A stretch of DNA of 35,386 nt, taken from Thermoplasmatales archaeon UBA447. GTDB lineage: Archaea; Thermoplasmatota; Thermoplasmata; Thermoplasmatales; Thermoplasmataceae. The stretch is from contig DARE01000075.1 of assembly GCA_002503205.1 (NCBI GenBank), forward strand, positions 9,072 through 44,457. Direction: 5' to 3'. Position numbers and translations under genes: made by a program. Under the pieces are notes generated by a model that made no database searches, was not told where the DNA came from, and saw only the letters and a list, made by a program, of their open reading frames with translations. Shown here piece by piece: positions 8,683-18,047 of the stretch; positions within the stretch are counted from its first letter, which is position 1, and each line of letters starts with the position of its first letter.

Positions 8683-9888
8683 TCAGAAAACCTGAACCTT
8701 CCCCTCAACAAACATGTTTGTGAGATCGTGAACCTTTGCTATTCTGTCATCAGCCAGGTTCCTTATGTTGTTTTTCAATTTCGATGGGTCAACATTGTCA
8801 GCATACATTACCTGGATGCTTGCAACATGCGGGTCATCGATCCTTCTCCCTATCTGGGATACGATCCTGACATGGACCTCTTCCACATCGCCGGAGTGTT
8901 CTTTTACAATGTCCTGGGCAATAAGGTTGGAAAGCACATTGTACAACTTCCCCACATGTGTAACTGGATTCTTGCCTGCTGCTGCTTCCATGCTCATGGG
9001 CCTGTATGGAGTTATAAGTCCGGTAACTCTGTTTCCTCTTCCCACTGATCCATCGTCTCCATTCTCCATGGAAAGGCCGGTGACTGTGAGGTAATGGCCT
9101 GTTCCTTTTCCCTCTTCCTCATCTGCTGTGTTTATGAATATGTCCACAGGCTTGTCAGTGAACTTCTGGGCATTTTTTGCAAGGAGTTCCTTCAGTTCAC
9201 TTTTTATGGAGAAATATTCCGGGTCAGTCTGGACAAACTTGTCCACATAAGCGGCCGCAATGGTCAGGTTGATCCTGTCCTTGTTTCGGAAACCCATAAC
9301 CTTGATATCATATCCTATTGCAGGTAGCTTGCTCTTAAGTTCCTTGCCGTTTATGAAGCGCTCCGTCTCATAGACGAGCCTTTCCGTATCTGTAAAGGGG
9401 GCAAACCCAACACCAAAGGAGGTATCATTTGACCTCAGCTTTGAAGTATCATAAAGATCCACCAGATCAACAGAACCATGACCGATTCTGCAGTCTATCA
9501 TCGTGTCCGCATCCAGATCAAGATGCGGGAAGTTCTGCTTGAGGTATTCCCTTGTAGCCTTTATTGCGATGGACTTGAAAGGTATCCTGTCGTTTCCGAC
9601 CTTTGTTGTTGCCCTCCCACTCAGAAGAATGTACGTGGGTTCAAGAACAAGGCCTCCGCCGAATCCAGGGGCGGACTGTCCTCCCACAATCTCAACCTGA
9701 TCAGTATTATGGTGCAGAATCTTGCCATATTCTTTAAGGTAATATTTGCTGAGTGCTCTGCTTACTGACTCTGCGATTCCATCTGACACACTGTCCGGAT
9801 GTCCAATGCCCTTTCTTTCTACGATTTCTACTTCTCTCTTTGCTGTAGGTGTCTGTGTAACCTTTTCGACTGCAATGTTTCTTTCCAT
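8683..9888 (-). CDS. mat: Archaeal-type S-adenosylmethionine synthetase
   Basis: This 401-residue enzyme makes S-adenosylmethionine from methionine and ATP. It belongs to the archaeal MAT family, which is very diverged from bacterial MetK. Signature segments are GIGHPDSVSDG (27-37), GFGGGLVLEP, and GHYLTVTGLS followed by GDDGSVGRGNR and the PMSMEAAAGKNPVTHVGK block. Length matches the family. An AGAGGC sequence lies 8-14 nt before ATG 9888, and a TATA-like CTTTTTATGATT (about 9919-9930) lies upstream. Confidence 0.95.
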   Translation of the reverse strand: MERNIAVEKVTQTPTAKREVEIVERKGIGHPDSVSDGIAESVSRALSKYYLKEYGKILHHNTDQVEIVGGQSAPGFGGGLVLEPTYILLSGRATTKVGNDRIPFKSIAIKATREYLKQNFPHLDLDADTMIDCRIGHGSVDLVDLYDTSKLRSNDTSFGVGFAPFTDTERLVYETERFINGKELKSKLPAIGYDIKVMGFRNKDRINLTIAAAYVDKFVQTDPEYFSIKSELKELLAKNAQKFTDKPVDIFINTADEEEGKGTGHYLTVTGLSMENGDDGSVGRGNRVTGLITPYRPMSMEAAAGKNPVTHVGKLYNVLSNLIAQDIVKEHSGDVEEVHVRIVSQIGRRIDDPHVASIQVMYADNVDPSKLKNNIRNLADDRIAKVHDLTNMFVEGKVQVF

Positions 9889-10068
9889 TGTTTGCCTCTT
9901 AACAGGGATTTAACATTAATCATAAAAAGGTTTTGTAACTGGAATAATCAATTACTCAAATGGTCAAAAAATGAGTGATAGTAATTATATCCACGATCCT
10001 AATCTTTATTTCAGCACATCCAAATGAGAATCAGGAAACTCATTTAATAATCTCTGCTATTTCACCTC
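9889..10068. promoter_or_regulatory. Divergent mat/purH promoter region with nested dyads
   Basis: This 180-nt spacer carries a TATA-like CTTTTTATGATT (minus, about 9919-9930) for mat. CATTTAATAATC (about 10039-10050) lies about 25 nt before the purH ATG, which predicts a leaderless purH transcript. Midway lie two nested inverted repeats sharing bases: AATTACT (9950-9956) with AGTAATT (9980-9986), and ACTCA (9954-9958) with TGAGT (9972-9976). These could be an operator for either gene; this is inference. Confidence 0.4.
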
Positions 10069-11571
10069 ATGAATATTCTTGTCAGTGTTTCAGACAAGCG
10101 GGATCTTGTTCCATTTCTCAACGGCATAAGTGCCAATATTGATAAGATCTATGCAACAGGTTCGACATTCAAGCATCTTCAGTCAAATGGCATAAAGGCG
10201 ATCAGCACCTCCACCCTCACAGGGTTTGACTCACTTCTGGAAGGGAGAGTGAAGACCCTCCATCCCGCTATATTCTCCGGAATACTTGCAAAAGACGATC
10301 CGGCAAGCTTTGAGGAGATTGGGAAATTGAATTTTCCAAAATTTGATCTTGTCATATGCAACCTGTATCCGTTTCACGAAAAATCCGCATCCGGCAAACT
10401 TGATGATATGATCGAGAACATCGACATCGGTGGGGTATCACTTATAAGGGCCGCTGCCAAGAATTTCCAGCGTGTTACTGTTGCATCTGATCCTGAGGAT
10501 TACCACCTGCTGTCCGAGGAACTGATGCAGGCAGGGCAGATATCTCTGGAATCAAGGAGAAGGCTTGCAGTGAAGGCCTTCCGCAGGATGGCAGTATACG
10601 ACATAGAAATTTATCAGAAGCTGAATTCCGCTCTATACGGAACCACACCGAAGACCCTTTTCGTCACCGGATACAATGGAGTGGAGCTCAGATACGGAGA
10701 GAACCCGCAGCAGAAAGGATTCCTGTTCAGGGACAACACAGGAAGCGGGATAGCCAACGCTACACAGATTCAGGGAAAAGAGTTGTCATATAACAACCTA
10801 ATGGATTCAGATTCAGCATATGAAACAGTTCTGGAGTTCAATGAACCGACGGCTGTCGTTATAAAGCATAACACCCCATGCGGTGTGGCATCTTCCGGCT
10901 CACTATATTCTGCATTGAGAAAGGCGATAGATGCTGACAGCGAGTCTGCTTATGGATCTGTCATAGCAGTAAACGGAGAGTTTGACGAATCGTGCTATGC
11001 GGAGATCTCAAAGATGTTTGTTGAGGTTCTGATCGCTCCATCCTACTCTCAGGAAGCCCTGGAACTGCTGAAGAAAAAGAAGAACCTGAGGGTTTTGAAG
11101 GTAAACTTCACTCCGGACGAATCCCTGAGGGTTAGATCCATATCAAACGGTATACTTGCACAGGAGAGGCTCAACTCCAGCCACGGTCCGTTGCAGTTGA
11201 AGTGCGGCGAACCACTTTCTGATGACAGGATTGCTGATCTGGAATTTTCATGGAAGGTTGTGGCTCACTGCAGGAGCAATGCGATCGTAATAGCAAAGGA
11301 CAAACAGACCATAGGCATTGGGGCTGGCCAGACCTCGAGGGTGGAGGCCATGAAGATCGCTGTTGAAAGGTCAGGAGATAAGGCCAGAGGTTCGGTTCTT
11401 GCCTCCGATGCATTCTTCCCGTTCTATGATAACGTTGAGGTGGCAGGCAAGGCCGGAATTGCTGCTATAATTCAGCCTGGAGGGTCCATCAGGGACGATG
11501 AGGTTATTGCCAAGGCCTCGGAACTTGGAATAACCATGTATTTCACATCTACCAGGGTATTCCTGCACTGA
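10069..11571 (+). CDS. purH: Bifunctional AICAR transformylase/IMP cyclohydrolase PurH
   Basis: This 500-residue protein contains both PurH activities for the last two steps of purine synthesis. The N-terminal MGS-like IMP cyclohydrolase domain carries EGRVKTLHPAIF (58-69). The transformylase domain carries LRYGENPQQ (207-215), the catalytic K266-H267 in IKHNTPCGVA, and the C-terminal block SDAFFPFYDNVE with GGSIRDDEVI. Length is slightly short of bacterial PurH. Many archaea use PurP and PurO for these steps, so a full-length bacterial-style PurH is notable. It requires 10-formyl-tetrahydrofolate, which fits the folate genes at 18-19.6 kb. It converges with the presenilin gene, 1 nt apart. 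Confidence 0.95.
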   Translation: MNILVSVSDKRDLVPFLNGISANIDKIYATGSTFKHLQSNGIKAISTSTLTGFDSLLEGRVKTLHPAIFSGILAKDDPASFEEIGKLNFPKFDLVICNLYPFHEKSASGKLDDMIENIDIGGVSLIRAAAKNFQRVTVASDPEDYHLLSEELMQAGQISLESRRRLAVKAFRRMAVYDIEIYQKLNSALYGTTPKTLFVTGYNGVELRYGENPQQKGFLFRDNTGSGIANATQIQGKELSYNNLMDSDSAYETVLEFNEPTAVVIKHNTPCGVASSGSLYSALRKAIDADSESAYGSVIAVNGEFDESCYAEISKMFVEVLIAPSYSQEALELLKKKKNLRVLKVNFTPDESLRVRSISNGILAQERLNSSHGPLQLKCGEPLSDDRIADLEFSWKVVAHCRSNAIVIAKDKQTIGIGAGQTSRVEAMKIAVERSGDKARGSVLASDAFFPFYDNVEVAGKAGIAAIIQPGGSIRDDEVIAKASELGITMYFTSTRVFLH

Positions 11572-11572
11572 T

Positions 11573-12457
11573 TCAGTGAAGGGCAAATATTGCAAATGCT
11601 ATGAGGAAACCCCCGATGGCGCCGGAGTTTATCAGGGGCAGTCCGGGGGCTGGCCTGCTTGAAACGAAAAAGAACAGTATTATCATGCCCACCACGGCAC
11701 CCAGAAGGGGGAGCGTCGCAAACAGAAGAAGATGGGCAGGCTGGTAAAGGGAAGAGGAAACGACCATGATTGCCGGGAAGACCATATCCCCAAAGCCCAG
11801 TGCTATCACTTCACCCCTGGAATCATCATTCCTTGGCTCGAAGCTCATGTTTCCAATCTGTGCCCCCTTCCTTGTGGGATAGAAAAATAGCATAGGCAGC
11901 CTCTGCTGTACTGATACTTTTGCCAGGCTTATCATATGCTTGGTCCTGTAAACTGAGATATAGTCATAGACTGCAAAGACGGCCAGGAAAACAACTGATG
12001 CCCATATTCCGATAACTTCACTCCAGATGGAGGCAACACCGGCAGTCAGGAGAAGGCCCACAATGTTTGTAATGTACCATTTCTCAAAGAAAAGCATCAG
12101 TATGGCGAATACAACAGCCGGAAGCAGAGAGATCAGGTAGTATTCTACCAGTGTATCAGCTATGTACAGCCCAAGTATGCTGAATACATAGAAGATAACA
12201 AATGCTGTCACACCTATGAAGAAATACCTTATCACCCTCGCTCTGTCTCTGCGGCCCAGGAATATAACAATGGCTGAGAAGACTATAGCGGCAACCAGAT
12301 AATAGATGATGTAGCCGAACCCGCTAGTGGAGGATGGGGCCTTTTCTCCTCCCGGAATGGATGTTATTGTGATTGAAAGGAATATTGCAAGGACAGATGC
12401 AAGAACGAATGTTCCAATGAGAGCTATCTCAGGAAGCGCTCTGAGATTTTCGCCCAG
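11573..12457 (-). CDS. Presenilin homologue (archaeal intramembrane aspartyl protease), probable CTG start
   Basis: This is a polytopic membrane aspartyl protease of the presenilin/signal-peptide-peptidase type. The catalytic pair is YD in helix 6 (VYDYISV) and GxGD in helix 7 (ALGFGDM); the PAL-like element is PGLPLINSG. From the first conventional start (GTG 12235) only seven helices remain. The same frame is open back to a TGA at 12466-12464 and encodes two more helices, giving nine, the presenilin number. No ATG, GTG or TTG occurs there. A CTG at 12457, about 7 nt after a GGGGGTGA Shine-Dalgarno-like sequence, is the best start; it gives 294 residues and catalytic D165 and D224. The gene overlaps the topA end by 29 nt and is probably translationally coupled to it. 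Confidence 0.82.
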   Translation of the reverse strand: MGENLRALPEIALIGTFVLASVLAIFLSITITSIPGGEKAPSSTSGFGYIIYYLVAAIVFSAIVIFLGRRDRARVIRYFFIGVTAFVIFYVFSILGLYIADTLVEYYLISLLPAVVFAILMLFFEKWYITNIVGLLLTAGVASIWSEVIGIWASVVFLAVFAVYDYISVYRTKHMISLAKVSVQQRLPMLFFYPTRKGAQIGNMSFEPRNDDSRGEVIALGFGDMVFPAIMVVSSSLYQPAHLLLFATLPLLGAVVGMIILFFFVSSRPAPGLPLINSGAIGGFLIAFAIFALH

Positions 12458-14759
12458 TTTTTTTCACCCCCTTCTTCCTGTTGAATTCGCAGTCAATAGT
12501 GGGACAGAACTTCCACCTGCCTTTTCCCCGGCTTGCGAAGAGTATCGGTGAATTGCAGTGAGGGCAGATCTCCCCGGCAGGATTGATGAAACCCATCTGC
12601 GGAAGAGGATAGGTCTGGTTGCATGACGGATAGTTGGAGCAGCCGATGAATCTTTTTCCAAACCTTGATTGCCTTATCACAAGAGATCCACCATCCTTTG
12701 GGCATACACCTATGTTATCCTTATCAGCGTTATGCCTGCATTTGGGATCTATGCATTTTGTCTCCGGGGACTGGCCCCTTCTTATGATCTTTACAAGGGG
12801 AAGGCCACACACATCACATTTCTCATCAAGGAGCTGCGGCAGCCCTCTCACCTTTACAGTGAAATCAATTTTGCAGTTCTCGGTGTCGCATTTTATCCTG
12901 TTGAATTCGCGGTATTTCAGCAGCAGGATATCTGTGTCATGGAAAGGGCATTTTCCAATTGGTGTGCCTTTCCTGAGTGCCTGCTGAATGGTTTCCCCTA
13001 TCTCTGATTCCCGGCTCCTGAACTGGGCCAGAACCTCTTTGAGCATATTTCTTGAGATTCCCACCACATCATCCTTTCTTATCCGTCTGGAGGCAATTTC
13101 ATCCATCTCCTCCTCCAGTTTTGCAGTCATATCCGGCTCGGTAATTCCGGAATTTACCTTAAGCAGGGCATCAACAAGCCCTATGCCAAGTTCCGTAGGA
13201 CGGACAGGGTTGCCTTCAATGTAACCTCTCTCCTGCAGTTTCCCTATTATGTCATGCCTGGTACTTTTGGTTCCCAATTTCAGTTCTTCCATTTTCTTTA
13301 TGAGAGATGCAAGATCAAATCTCCTGGGAGGCTTGGTCTCCTCCTTTATGATGTCCCATTTCTTCCCCTTTACCTTATCGCCGGGTGTGAGTTTTGGAAC
13401 CGAAACCTCCTGGACAGTTCTGTAAGGGTAGAGTTCCATCCAGCCAGGATCCAGGACCTTCAGGCCCCTTGAGACGAAATCGTATCCTTCCACATCCACA
13501 ATCAGATCTGTAATCTCTCTTTTTCCAGTCCTGTAAAGTGTCGCAAGGAACCTCCTGAGTATCAGTTCATAAACTTTGAGGAATTCCCCCTTTAGGGTTC
13601 CTTCCCTGAATCCTGAAACCGGGTAAATAGGCGGGTGATCAGTGGTCTCAACCTTTCCCCTCGAAGGCCTGATCGTGTCCTGATCCAGCACCTTCTTCAC
13701 ATCCTCGGAAAATGGTGTTTTAAGGAGTTTCTCAAGTACCCCCTTTAGATATATGCTCCTCTGATAGACCGTATTATCGGTTCTCGGATAACTGATATAT
13801 CCTCTCGTATAGAGTGATTCTGCAATTCTCATGGCCCTTGCAGGGGGAATCCCTATACGGGAGGCTTCCCTGAGGAATTCAGTGGTATTGAATGGGATTG
13901 GCTTCAGTATTGCCTCCTCATGGACCTCACAGGATTTCACTACACCATCCTTTCCATCTACCTCAGAGAATATTTTTTCAGCCTTCTTTTCATCCCAGAT
14001 CTGTTCCTCAGAATATCTGGATTCAAAATCTATGCCCTTGTGAAATGTGATTGTTATTCTCCAGTAGGGTACTGGTTTGAATTCCCTTATCTCCAGTTCC
14101 CTTCTCACTACAAGTGCCAGTGTCGGCGTCTGCACCCTCCCGACACTGAGGAAGTTCTTCCCGAGCCTCTTTGATGCAAGTGAGAAAAATCTTGTCAGGA
14201 CAGCACCCCATATGAGGTCTATCTCTTCCCTTGCCTGTGCTGAATCCGCCAGATCATGGTCGACTTCAACAAGGTTGGAAAATGCATTCCTGACATCCTC
14301 TCCTGTCAGTGAGCTGAACCTGGCCCTGAGGATGCTCGGATTGGACTTAACCTTTGAAAGGACATTTTCCTTTACTATGTCAAGAGCTTCAACACCAATA
14401 AGTTCTCCCTCACGGTCAAAGTCAGTTGCTATGACTATACTCTGAGAAAAGCCTGAAAGGGAAACAAGTGAATTGAAGGCGCTCCTGTTCTTTATCCCCC
14501 TTTCAATGGGCGCTACAATTATCTCATTCAGATCGGAACCACGCCAGTCCTTGTATTTTTCAGGGAAATCTATCTCTATTATATGCCCGCTCAGGGGGAT
14601 AACATATGTAAGCCCGTTGCCCTCTCCGAATTCTATGTAATTAAGGCCCTTTGACCTCTTCTGCTTGGAACTGCCGTCTGAAAGTATGTAGGCGATCCGC
14701 CTGGCAGCATCAGCCTTCTCAGTAATTATGATATTTCTGGCCTGTTGATTCTCGGTCAA
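12429..14759 (-). CDS. topA: DNA topoisomerase I (type IA) with four C-terminal zinc ribbons
   Basis: This 776-residue type IA topoisomerase relaxes negative supercoils. The N-terminal Toprim domain carries the acidic triad region ATDFDREGE (about 111-119). The active-site tyrosine is Y324 in YISYPRTDN. The C-terminus has four Cys4 zinc-ribbon modules: CPFHD...CDTENC, CDVCG...CIDPKC, CPKDG...CSNYPSC and CPHC...CPTIDC. The second residue of the first module is His (CPFH), a variation. It starts at ATG 14759, divergent from the HemK2-like gene. Its end contains the ribosome-binding site of the presenilin gene. Confidence 0.95.
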   Translation of the reverse strand: MTENQQARNIIITEKADAARRIAYILSDGSSKQKRSKGLNYIEFGEGNGLTYVIPLSGHIIEIDFPEKYKDWRGSDLNEIIVAPIERGIKNRSAFNSLVSLSGFSQSIVIATDFDREGELIGVEALDIVKENVLSKVKSNPSILRARFSSLTGEDVRNAFSNLVEVDHDLADSAQAREEIDLIWGAVLTRFFSLASKRLGKNFLSVGRVQTPTLALVVRRELEIREFKPVPYWRITITFHKGIDFESRYSEEQIWDEKKAEKIFSEVDGKDGVVKSCEVHEEAILKPIPFNTTEFLREASRIGIPPARAMRIAESLYTRGYISYPRTDNTVYQRSIYLKGVLEKLLKTPFSEDVKKVLDQDTIRPSRGKVETTDHPPIYPVSGFREGTLKGEFLKVYELILRRFLATLYRTGKREITDLIVDVEGYDFVSRGLKVLDPGWMELYPYRTVQEVSVPKLTPGDKVKGKKWDIIKEETKPPRRFDLASLIKKMEELKLGTKSTRHDIIGKLQERGYIEGNPVRPTELGIGLVDALLKVNSGITEPDMTAKLEEEMDEIASRRIRKDDVVGISRNMLKEVLAQFRSRESEIGETIQQALRKGTPIGKCPFHDTDILLLKYREFNRIKCDTENCKIDFTVKVRGLPQLLDEKCDVCGLPLVKIIRRGQSPETKCIDPKCRHNADKDNIGVCPKDGGSLVIRQSRFGKRFIGCSNYPSCNQTYPLPQMGFINPAGEICPHCNSPILFASRGKGRWKFCPTIDCEFNRKKGVKKTGRKSQSAS

Positions 14760-14846
14760 TATGAACTACCTTTCTGAAAGCCCTGACGGGTTTCAGGATC
14801 AACATAATAAAGCCAGCTTATTAATGCTTAACCCATATGGTATTGA

Positions 14847-15425
14847 ATGTTGAGGGTCTACAGCTTCAGAGACACTGAAATAAGGATAGATGTATGCAGA
14901 AATGTCTATGATCCATCCGATGACACCTTCCTGATTCTGGAAAAGGCAACCCCTCATGGTGATATACTGGAGATAGGGGCAGGAAGCGGAATAATTTCTG
15001 TGTTTTTTGCGTTGAAAGGCCACAGCGTCACAGCAGTTGACATTAATCCGGAGGCTGTAAAATGCACGATCCACAATGCTGATCTCAATGGCATTTCTGT
15101 GAAGGCTGTTGCCGGGGATCTGTTCAAAGGTATGGGCCGGTTTGATACGGTAATCTTCAATCCGCCATATCTTCCAACCGATGACGACTTTGTGGGGAAC
15201 GAGCAGTGGAATGGAGGCAGTGACGGATTCATGGTTACAAGACCGTTTCTCAGGGAGCTTCCAGAGCATCTCAACAGAAACGGTGAGTGTTTCCTCATTC
15301 TTTCCTCGTTGACAGATGTCAGTTCCCTCATAACAGAATTCTCATCCCTTAGATTTGATGAGGTTGCAAGATCCACCTTTCCATTCGAAACACTCTTTCT
15401 TTATTCGGTGAAAGCCGGACATTGA
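14847..15425 (+). CDS. HemK2-like protein N5-glutamine methyltransferase
   Basis: This 192-residue class I SAM-dependent methyltransferase matches the small HemK2/Mtq2 group, which methylates the GGQ glutamine of release factor aRF1/eRF1. The leading signature YDPSDDTFLILEKA is characteristic of this group. The SAM-binding motif I is LEIGAGSG (41-48), and the catalytic NPPYLP is at 105-110. The N-terminal helical domain of bacterial PrmC is absent, as expected. It is followed 38 nt downstream by the DRG GTPase, another translation-linked gene. Confidence 0.9.
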   Translation: MLRVYSFRDTEIRIDVCRNVYDPSDDTFLILEKATPHGDILEIGAGSGIISVFFALKGHSVTAVDINPEAVKCTIHNADLNGISVKAVAGDLFKGMGRFDTVIFNPPYLPTDDDFVGNEQWNGGSDGFMVTRPFLRELPEHLNRNGECFLILSSLTDVSSLITEFSSLRFDEVARSTFPFETLFLYSVKAGH

Positions 15426-15463
15426 TCGGTATTTTTATCCCTTTCACTGATACGCCATGACAA

Positions 15464-16549
15464 ATGGCCACCATTCAGGAGAGAATAAAGGAGCTCGAGG
15501 AGGAGCTCAGGAATACGGAATACAATAAGGCCACACAGAAGCATATAGGACTCCTGAAGGCAAAACTTTCAAGGCTTGAGGGTGACCTCATGTCCCAGAA
15601 AAAGGGAGGTGGTGAGGGTTTTGCCATTCCAAAGAGCGGTGATGCCACAGTGGCTCTGGTCGGCTTTCCGAACGTTGGTAAGAGCAGCCTCCTCAATGAT
15701 CTGACAGATCAGGAAAGCGAGATAGGAAATTTTGCGTTTACAACACTTAGAGCGGTTCCCGGCACCCTCAATTACAAGGGGGCACAGATTCAGATTCTCG
15801 ATCTTCCTGGAATCATTGAGAATGCCAGCGTGGGTTCCGGAAGAGGCCGTGAGGTTCTCAGCATGGTTAGGAACGCCGATCTGATTCTGATAGTCATTGA
15901 TGTCCGTGTAAAGGGAGTTGAAAAGATTGTGTTCGAATTGCAGCGCGCCGGAATAGTACTGAACAGAAGGCGCAAAAACATTGGGATACACAGAAACAAT
16001 ACCGGTGGAATCAGGATTCAGAAGCCAAGAAACGTGAATATAGAGGAGGATCAGATCAAGGAGATTCTCAATGAGTTCAGAATTACAAACTGCGATCTCT
16101 ATATACGGGAATCCATAGACTCGGACGACCTGATAGACTTTCTCAGAGGTAACACTGTCTATGCTAGGGCACTGTATGTTGTGAACAAGATCGATCTCCC
16201 GCATTCAGAGTCAGACATTGAGGAACTGTCTAAATTCGGTAAGGTAGTGAAGGTATCAGCATCAGGCCATATAGGAATAGAGGAACTTAAGGAGGCTATT
16301 TACCAGGAGCTTGAACTGATTCGTGTATATCTCAGGGAGAAATCCGGTGAGGTGGATATGGAGAGGCCAATGGTCCTCAGGAAAGGTGCAATTGTAAGGG
16401 AAGTGGTCAGGAAGATCAGCAGGGAAATGCTATCATCATTCAGATATGCAATCATAACCGGACCTGCAAGGAAGCAGTCAGAGCTCAGGGTGGGCCTAAA
16501 CTACGAGCTTCTTGACCAGGATGTACTTACAATAATAAGCAGAAATTAG
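15464..16549 (+). CDS. DRG-family GTP-binding protein (OBG superfamily)
   Basis: This 361-residue GTPase matches archaeal and eukaryotic DRG proteins, which act on ribosomes and translation. An N-terminal coiled-coil segment (IQERIKELEEELRNTEYNKA) precedes G1 GFPNVGKSS (67-75). G3 is DLPGIIENAS and G4 is NKID. A C-terminal TGS domain covers about the last 75 residues, ending in YELLDQDVLTIISRN. Length matches the family. The stop TAG overlaps a possible GTG start of the acylphosphatase gene. Confidence 0.95.
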   Translation: MATIQERIKELEEELRNTEYNKATQKHIGLLKAKLSRLEGDLMSQKKGGGEGFAIPKSGDATVALVGFPNVGKSSLLNDLTDQESEIGNFAFTTLRAVPGTLNYKGAQIQILDLPGIIENASVGSGRGREVLSMVRNADLILIVIDVRVKGVEKIVFELQRAGIVLNRRRKNIGIHRNNTGGIRIQKPRNVNIEEDQIKEILNEFRITNCDLYIRESIDSDDLIDFLRGNTVYARALYVVNKIDLPHSESDIEELSKFGKVVKVSASGHIGIEELKEAIYQELELIRVYLREKSGEVDMERPMVLRKGAIVREVVRKISREMLSSFRYAIITGPARKQSELRVGLNYELLDQDVLTIISRN

Positions 16550-16557
16550 TGGAAAAC

Positions 16558-16824
16558 ATGGCAGCTGTATTGGTAATATTCAGAGGTGTCGTTCAGGGCG
16601 TAAACTTCCGGAGGAATTTATCTGATGCCGCACTGAGGCTAGGCCTGAAAGGATGGGTCAGAAACCTTCCGGACGGAACAGTTGAAGCGTTTATACAGGG
16701 GGATGATGAAAGCATACGGAAACTCCTGGATGAATCCCGGAAACTTCCGAACGCATCTGTTACGGACATAAAAATGAGGGCTGCTGAAGAACAGAATGCA
16801 GAGGGATTCTGGATAAGAAGATAG
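16558..16824 (+). CDS. Acylphosphatase
   Basis: This small protein of 88 residues (91 if GTG 16549 is used) hydrolyses acyl phosphates such as carbamoyl or glyceroyl phosphate. The oxyanion loop FRGVVQGVNFRR carries catalytic R18, and GWVRN carries catalytic N36; both residues are present and canonical. DGTVEAFIQG follows as in the family. The alternative GTG overlaps the DRG stop by one base, the arrangement of a coupled operon. I prefer ATG 16558 because it gives the usual short N-terminal strand. No clear Shine-Dalgarno is seen for either. Confidence 0.92.
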   Translation: MAAVLVIFRGVVQGVNFRRNLSDAALRLGLKGWVRNLPDGTVEAFIQGDDESIRKLLDESRKLPNASVTDIKMRAAEEQNAEGFWIRR

Positions 16825-16825
16825 C

Positions 16826-18046
16826 CTATCTCCGAATCTTGTATCTGTATCCCAGCTCATCTATCTTCCCGAGAAGATTATTGAGATGTTCCGAGTTCCT
16901 CAGGTTGATAGAGAATGTTATGGTCTGGAAGCCAACAGGAGTATCCTCCGACAGATTGTCTACTTCGGCATGAAACACATTTCCACCGGTTTCCGAGATA
17001 ACAGTGGAAATTTTGCTCAGAGTTCCAGGATGGTCAGGTATCTTGAATTCGATTCTCACCAGCTTCGATTCCAGCTCCATGGATTTGTAAATTATCTTTG
17101 AGAGGAGAAGGAAATTTATATTTCCTCCGGAGAGTACAACAGCAACTTTCTTCCCCTTAACATCAATCTTCCCCTCCATGATGGCCGCTATCCCTGCTGC
17201 ACCGGACGGCTCCACCAGAGCCTTGTTTCTCTCCAGCAGCTTGTATATGGCAACCGCAATGCTCTCATCAGAAACTGTGACGATGTCGTCAACAAATTCA
17301 GAACATATCTTAAGTGTCAGCTCACCAGGATATTTCACAGATATGCCGTCAGCGATGCTTTCTCCGCTGGTGTGCGGTATTATCTTTCCAGCTTCAATTG
17401 ATTTCTTCATGGAATCTGATTTTTCAGATTCAACCCCTATGATTTTAACAGACGGGCAAAGAGACTTGGCTGCAATGGCAATTCCGGATATCAGGCCGCC
17501 TCCTCCAACTGGGACAACTATGATGTCAGGGTCCGGCAGATCCTCAAGAATTTCAAGCCCAGCTGTTCCCTGGCCCGATATTATGTAAGGGCAGTTGAAT
17601 GCCTCTATGAAAGTTCTCCCCTCTGCCTTTCTTATCTCTTCTGCTTTATCCCTTGAATCGCTGTAGTTGTTTCCAGAAAGGACAACTTTTGCTCCGTAAT
17701 CCTGAACGGCATTAACCTTTGCGGGTACTGAATATTCCGGCATCACTATCTTTGCATCAATTCCGTTGATCATTGCAGCGTATGCAACACCCTGTGCATG
17801 GTTTCCGGAGCTGGCAGTTATAACCCCAGCTTTTCTCTCCTCATCGGTAAGCCTGGACATCCTGAAGATTGCGCCTCTGCTCTTGAAAGATCCAGTTTTC
17901 TGATGGTTTTCCATCTTGAGATAGAGTTCACAGCCAAACATCTTTCCAAGTGTGGTGCTTTTCTTAAGCTCAGTTCTGTTTATCTTTCCTTTTAGGTATT
18001 TCTGGGCCTCCTTTATGAGATCTATATCAGGTACCTTAAGATCCAT
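16826..18046 (-). CDS. ilvA: Threonine dehydratase with C-terminal ACT domain
   Basis: This 406-residue PLP-dependent threonine (serine) ammonia-lyase converts threonine to 2-oxobutyrate and ammonia. The PLP lysine is K55 in KTGSFKSRG, and the phosphate-binding glycine loop is VPVGGGGLI. A serine-containing C-terminal PLP motif (VVLSGGN) follows. Residues about 330-406 form an ACT domain (VRIEFKIPDHPGTLSKIS), which suggests amino-acid feedback control. It is the last gene of a compact operon with the cyclodeaminase (1 nt gap) and the formiminotransferase. A catabolic role is as plausible as isoleucine synthesis. Confidence 0.93.
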   Translation of the reverse strand: MDLKVPDIDLIKEAQKYLKGKINRTELKKSTTLGKMFGCELYLKMENHQKTGSFKSRGAIFRMSRLTDEERKAGVITASSGNHAQGVAYAAMINGIDAKIVMPEYSVPAKVNAVQDYGAKVVLSGNNYSDSRDKAEEIRKAEGRTFIEAFNCPYIISGQGTAGLEILEDLPDPDIIVVPVGGGGLISGIAIAAKSLCPSVKIIGVESEKSDSMKKSIEAGKIIPHTSGESIADGISVKYPGELTLKICSEFVDDIVTVSDESIAVAIYKLLERNKALVEPSGAAGIAAIMEGKIDVKGKKVAVVLSGGNINFLLLSKIIYKSMELESKLVRIEFKIPDHPGTLSKISTVISETGGNVFHAEVDNLSEDTPVGFQTITFSINLRNSEHLNNLLGKIDELGYRYKIRR

Positions 18047-18047
18047 T

